From positions 923,529 through 987,528 of the forward strand of contig JAVDKK010000002.1 of assembly GCA_030849945.1 (NCBI GenBank): DNA of 64,000 bases, given 5' to 3'. This document shows positions 61,888 through 64,000 of this stretch, piece by piece (position 1 is the first letter of the stretch; each line of letters begins with the position of its first letter). The notes beneath the pieces were generated by a model, which saw nothing but the letters and a program-made list of their open reading frames with translations, was not told the origin of the DNA and ran no database searches. The position numbers were made by a program, and so were the translations under genes. Source of the DNA: Schauerella fraxinea. Lineage in GTDB: Bacteria; Pseudomonadota; Gammaproteobacteria; Burkholderiales; Burkholderiaceae_B.

Positions 61888-61930
61888 TGCATATACACGC
61901 ATTTGAATGCACAATCTAATTGCATATGCA
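61888..61930. promoter_or_regulatory. Cluster of MarR-type operators between MATE and marR
   Basis: TGCATATACA (61888-61897), GCATT-TG-AATGC (61899-61910) and perfect TGCATATGCA (61921-61930), all AT-rich palindromes 55-97 bp before the marR ATG. Likely binding sites of the MarR protein controlling both genes. Confidence 0.6.
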
Positions 61931-61984
61931 CTTACCTGTCAAGGCAAGGTAGACTGAAAAGGCAATAACCGAGAGGCGCTGAAG

Positions 61985-62440
61985 ATGCCACCATCCATCC
62001 CCAAAGATCCGCTCGTGTGCAATGGTGCCGCGCTTCGCAAGGCGACGCGACGGGTCACACAGCTCTACGACAACGTGCTTGCACCCTGTGCGCTGCGTTC
62101 ATCGCAGCGCTCCATTCTCGTGCACATCGATCGTGCCGGCCAACCCACCATGACCGAACTGGCCTACGCCCTGGTGCTCGATCGCTCAGCGTTGGCGCAC
62201 AACATCAAGCCGCTCGAGCGCGATGGCTACCTGGTGCAGATTCGCGATGCGCACGACGGCCGTAGCCGCCGGCTTGAATTGACCAAGGCGGGGAAGGCAA
62301 AGCTTGTAGAAGCAAATCGACTTTGGCGTAAAGCGCAAGATCGCTTCGAAGCGGTCTATGGCGCCGAACGCGCGGCCGCGCTCAGGCAATCGCTCGCGGT
62401 GATTTTCTCGGATGAATTCGAATCAGCGTTCACCCAATAG
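61985..62440 (+). CDS. MarR-family transcriptional regulator
   Basis: A 151-aa dimeric winged-HTH repressor: SQRSILVHIDRAGQPTMTELAYALVLDRSALAHNIKPLERDGYLVQIRDAHDGRSRRLELTKAGKAKL, with the DxRxR-type wing. Divergent from the MATE pump, which it probably represses; convergent with a GST gene 31 bp downstream. Confidence 0.92.
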   Translation: MPPSIPKDPLVCNGAALRKATRRVTQLYDNVLAPCALRSSQRSILVHIDRAGQPTMTELAYALVLDRSALAHNIKPLERDGYLVQIRDAHDGRSRRLELTKAGKAKLVEANRLWRKAQDRFEAVYGAERAAALRQSLAVIFSDEFESAFTQ

Positions 62441-62471
62441 AGCGGAGAACGCCGAGCCGGGCCGGTTGAAA

Positions 62472-63113
62472 TCAAGTCAGCATCGGAACGAGATCCGGAT
62501 CGCCCTTTTTCATTGCGCGCTGATATCCCTCGCGAGCGCCAATCCGCGCCAGGTATGCGAGGATATTTGGATAAGGCGACAAATCGAGCGGCATGAAAAT
62601 CCGCATGGTGGTCAGCGAAAACACCGTCATGATATCGGCCGCAGTGAACGCGTCGCCGGCCAGGTAAGTAGCGCTGCCCAAACGCGCTTCAACCATGCCC
62701 AATGCACGCGACAAACGTTCACGGGTACTCAACAACACTGCGTCGTCATCCGCCAATTCAAGACGGCGCAGTAGCATATTGCGTCCCATAACCGCTTGCA
62801 GATTGGCGTTCGCAAAATGGAACCAATACAGATACGCCGCGAAGTCTGGATCTGAAGAATTCAGTGCCAATCGCCCGGAGCCGTATTTCTCGATAAGGTA
62901 CTGGACGATCGCACCGGACTCAGCCAGCATCACACCGTCGTCGATGATGACGGGTGCGGCACCTAGCGGGTGAAGGGCCTTCAATGCCGGCGGCGAAAGT
63001 ATCGTGACGGGATCGCGCACATGTTTGACCATCGTATATGGCAGGCCGAGCTCTTCGCACAGCCACAAAATACGTTCCGATTGGGATCTACCCAAATGAT
63101 GAATGGTAAGCAT
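62472..63113 (-). CDS. Glutathione S-transferase
   Basis: A 213-aa GST. N-terminal HHLGRSQSERILWLCEELGLPYTMV (Ser catalytic region), cis-Pro in PLGAAPVI, and SGAIVQYLIEKY (glutathione gamma-Glu site); helical C-terminal domain with LAGDAFTAADIMTVFSL. Its ATG overlaps the bioY stop by one base, so the two are likely co-transcribed. Confidence 0.92.
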   Translation of the reverse strand: MLTIHHLGRSQSERILWLCEELGLPYTMVKHVRDPVTILSPPALKALHPLGAAPVIIDDGVMLAESGAIVQYLIEKYGSGRLALNSSDPDFAAYLYWFHFANANLQAVMGRNMLLRRLELADDDAVLLSTRERLSRALGMVEARLGSATYLAGDAFTAADIMTVFSLTTMRIFMPLDLSPYPNILAYLARIGAREGYQRAMKKGDPDLVPMLT

Positions 63114-63706
63114 CAGGCAACCGCCACTTTGTTTGAACTCGTCGACAACGCCTTGAGCACCACTGCACCCACAAGCGACTTGAGCACACCGCCCACCAGA
63201 AATGGCATCACACCATTAAGCCAGGCCTTCTCGAAGCCGATCGTATAAGCAAGCCATGCGCCGCCTACGAAAAGACATAGCGCTGTTCCCAACAGCATCG
63301 CGCCAAACGCACGCGCCAGTCGTGCACCACCCCAACCGCAAGCAGCCAACCACCCCACCGTTGCCGCGGCTAGGGGAAACGCAAACAAATAGCCAGCGGT
63401 CGGCCCAGTGAACTTCGCCATACCCGATCCGCCGTTGGCCAACACCGGAAGACCGAGCGCACCCGCCGCGAGCCACAACACGACCGTCAATGCACCTAGT
63501 CGCCAGCCATACAGCGCACCGATCAGCGTTACGACCAGCGTCTGCAAGGTAATGGGGACTGGCACCATGGGAATCGTGACGTAAGACGACAGCGTCAACA
63601 GCAGAATGCCAATGACCACTGCAGCTGATTTCACGCCCAGCGTGCGGTGTTGAAGATAAAGAGGAGCGCCGGCGACGGCAGGTGTGGTCGAGGAAGAAGG
63701 ATGCAC
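63113..63706 (-). CDS. bioY: Biotin transporter BioY
   Basis: A ~197-aa six-span S component of an ECF biotin importer. ITLQTLVVTLIGALYGWRLG, GLPVLANGGSGMAKFTGPTAGYLFAFP and LFVGGAWLAYTIGFEKAWLNGVMPFLVGGVLKSLVGAVVL are the BioY signature blocks. No ATG is available near the start: GTG 63706, preceded by GAGAG, is preferred, TTG 63718 possible. No bioMN genes are adjacent, so it may act alone or with shared ECF parts. Confidence 0.9.
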   Translation of the reverse strand: MHPSSSTTPAVAGAPLYLQHRTLGVKSAAVVIGILLLTLSSYVTIPMVPVPITLQTLVVTLIGALYGWRLGALTVVLWLAAGALGLPVLANGGSGMAKFTGPTAGYLFAFPLAAATVGWLAACGWGGARLARAFGAMLLGTALCLFVGGAWLAYTIGFEKAWLNGVMPFLVGGVLKSLVGAVVLKALSTSSNKVAVA

Positions 63707-63855
63707 GGGATCTCTCAAGCGCAGTCGACCGTATTCAGTCGATGCAGGATTAGGTGATAGCCGTGCATCATAACGTTCTGCCCCGTCACGCAGCGGCGGG
63801 GCAAAGGCACGGCGGTCGGCCCGAGCGCTTTCGGGGGTTTAGCATCAATCCGGTG

Positions 63856-63920
63856 ACTGGAAGTCCAATCACTGAGTGCGACCACTAAAAGTCCGACCAC
63901 TGGAATGCGACCACAGGGGT
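63856..63920. repeat. 13-15-bp tandem repeat upstream of bioY
   Basis: Five degenerate units: ACTGGAAGTCCAATC, ACTGAGTGCGACC, ACTAAAAGTCCGACC, ACTGGAATGCGACC, ACAGGGGTGCG. The rest of 63719-63855 shows a weak TGCCCCG/CGGGGCA hairpin near 63778-63803 and no clear BirA-type site. Confidence 0.7.
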
Positions 63921-63940
63921 GCGTTTCGATTTCCCAATGG

Positions 63941-63974
63941 CAAAACCCCGCTGGATTGCTCCAGCGGGGTTTTG
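63941..63974. terminator. Strong bidirectional terminator near the right edge
   Basis: Perfect 15-bp stem CAAAACCCCGCTGGA / TCCAGCGGGGTTTTG with loop TTGC. It probably ends a gene lying to the right of the window on the minus strand, insulating bioY. Nothing further is seen to 64000. Confidence 0.85.
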
Positions 63975-64000
63975 GGAATAAAAGCCTGACGATGACCTAC

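Noticed and set aside
61731..61931. Small 66-aa minus-strand ORF upstream of the MATE gene
   Set aside because: Built from the 14-bp repeat and operator palindromes, no ribosome site, no homology; more likely leader DNA.
1..64000. tRNA, rRNA, insertion sequence or prophage features
   Set aside because: No cloverleaf-like T-loop with acceptor pairing, transposase, integrase or att-like repeat was recognised by eye; a covariance-model scan would be decisive.

Overview
The window is GC-rich, gene-dense bacterial chromosome. It most resembles a Burkholderiales betaproteobacterium (Burkholderiaceae/Alcaligenaceae type). The grounds are the many single-component solute-binding proteins (Bug, TRAP, NitT type), the cyoABCD-SURF1-regB-regA block, the tetronate catabolic operon known from Ralstonia-type bacteria, and the many GntR/LysR/IclR/MarR regulators beside catabolic genes. 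Genus cannot be fixed from sequence reading. I saw no rRNA, tRNA, insertion sequence, prophage or CRISPR array.

Layout. 1-2.1 kb: start of a branched-chain amino-acid (liv) ABC operon, cut by the window edge. 2.4-8.3 kb: a YegP-like protein, then an operon of a NitT-type ABC importer, an arabinonate-type dehydratase and an RraA-fold protein, with a divergent GntR regulator (8.4-9.1). 9.1-13.9 kb: a TRAP transporter with a lactonase and uronate dehydrogenase (hexuronate oxidation). 14.2-25.1 kb: housekeeping genes (class I aldolase, GST, Lhr-type helicase, Tat-exported aldo/keto reductase, NTP-transporter-like carrier, a stand-alone EF-G). 25.3-32.4 kb: a full tetronate (L-threonate/D-erythronate) operon led by its own GntR regulator. 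32.5-36.1 kb: XRE-cupin regulator, acetyltransferase, fatty acid desaturase, LigB-type dioxygenase. 36.2-43.1 kb: LysR regulator, then a little-described operon of Bug binding protein, acyl-CoA ligase, citryl-CoA-lyase-like protein and two SDRs, under a divergent IclR regulator. 43.3-44.7 kb: MHS transporter. 44.8-52.2 kb: cytochrome bo3 ubiquinol oxidase, SURF1 and the RegBA redox two-component system. 52.3-63.7 kb: PQQ glucose dehydrogenase, aldo/keto reductase, ABC exporter, RarD, LysE, MATE pump with MarR regulator, GST and BioY.

How the genes work together. Much of the window is acid and sugar-acid scavenging. Uronates are oxidised to aldarolactones, tetronates go to dihydroxyacetone phosphate, an aldonate/aldarate is probably dehydrated and cleaved by the 2.9-8.3 kb operon, and glucose is oxidised in the periplasm. 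Electrons from these oxidations enter ubiquinone and the bo3 oxidase, next to a quinone-sensing RegBA pair.

Two themes deserve a second look. One is the CoA-ligase / citryl-CoA-lyase-like / SDR operon at 37.2-42.3 kb, whose lyase appears to lack the usual catalytic Asp. The other is an unusual density of short tandem repeats (units of 6, 13-15, 14, 15, 18, 20, 21 and 82 bp). Several are in frame inside conserved proteins (acyl-CoA ligase, SURF1) or run across stop codons.
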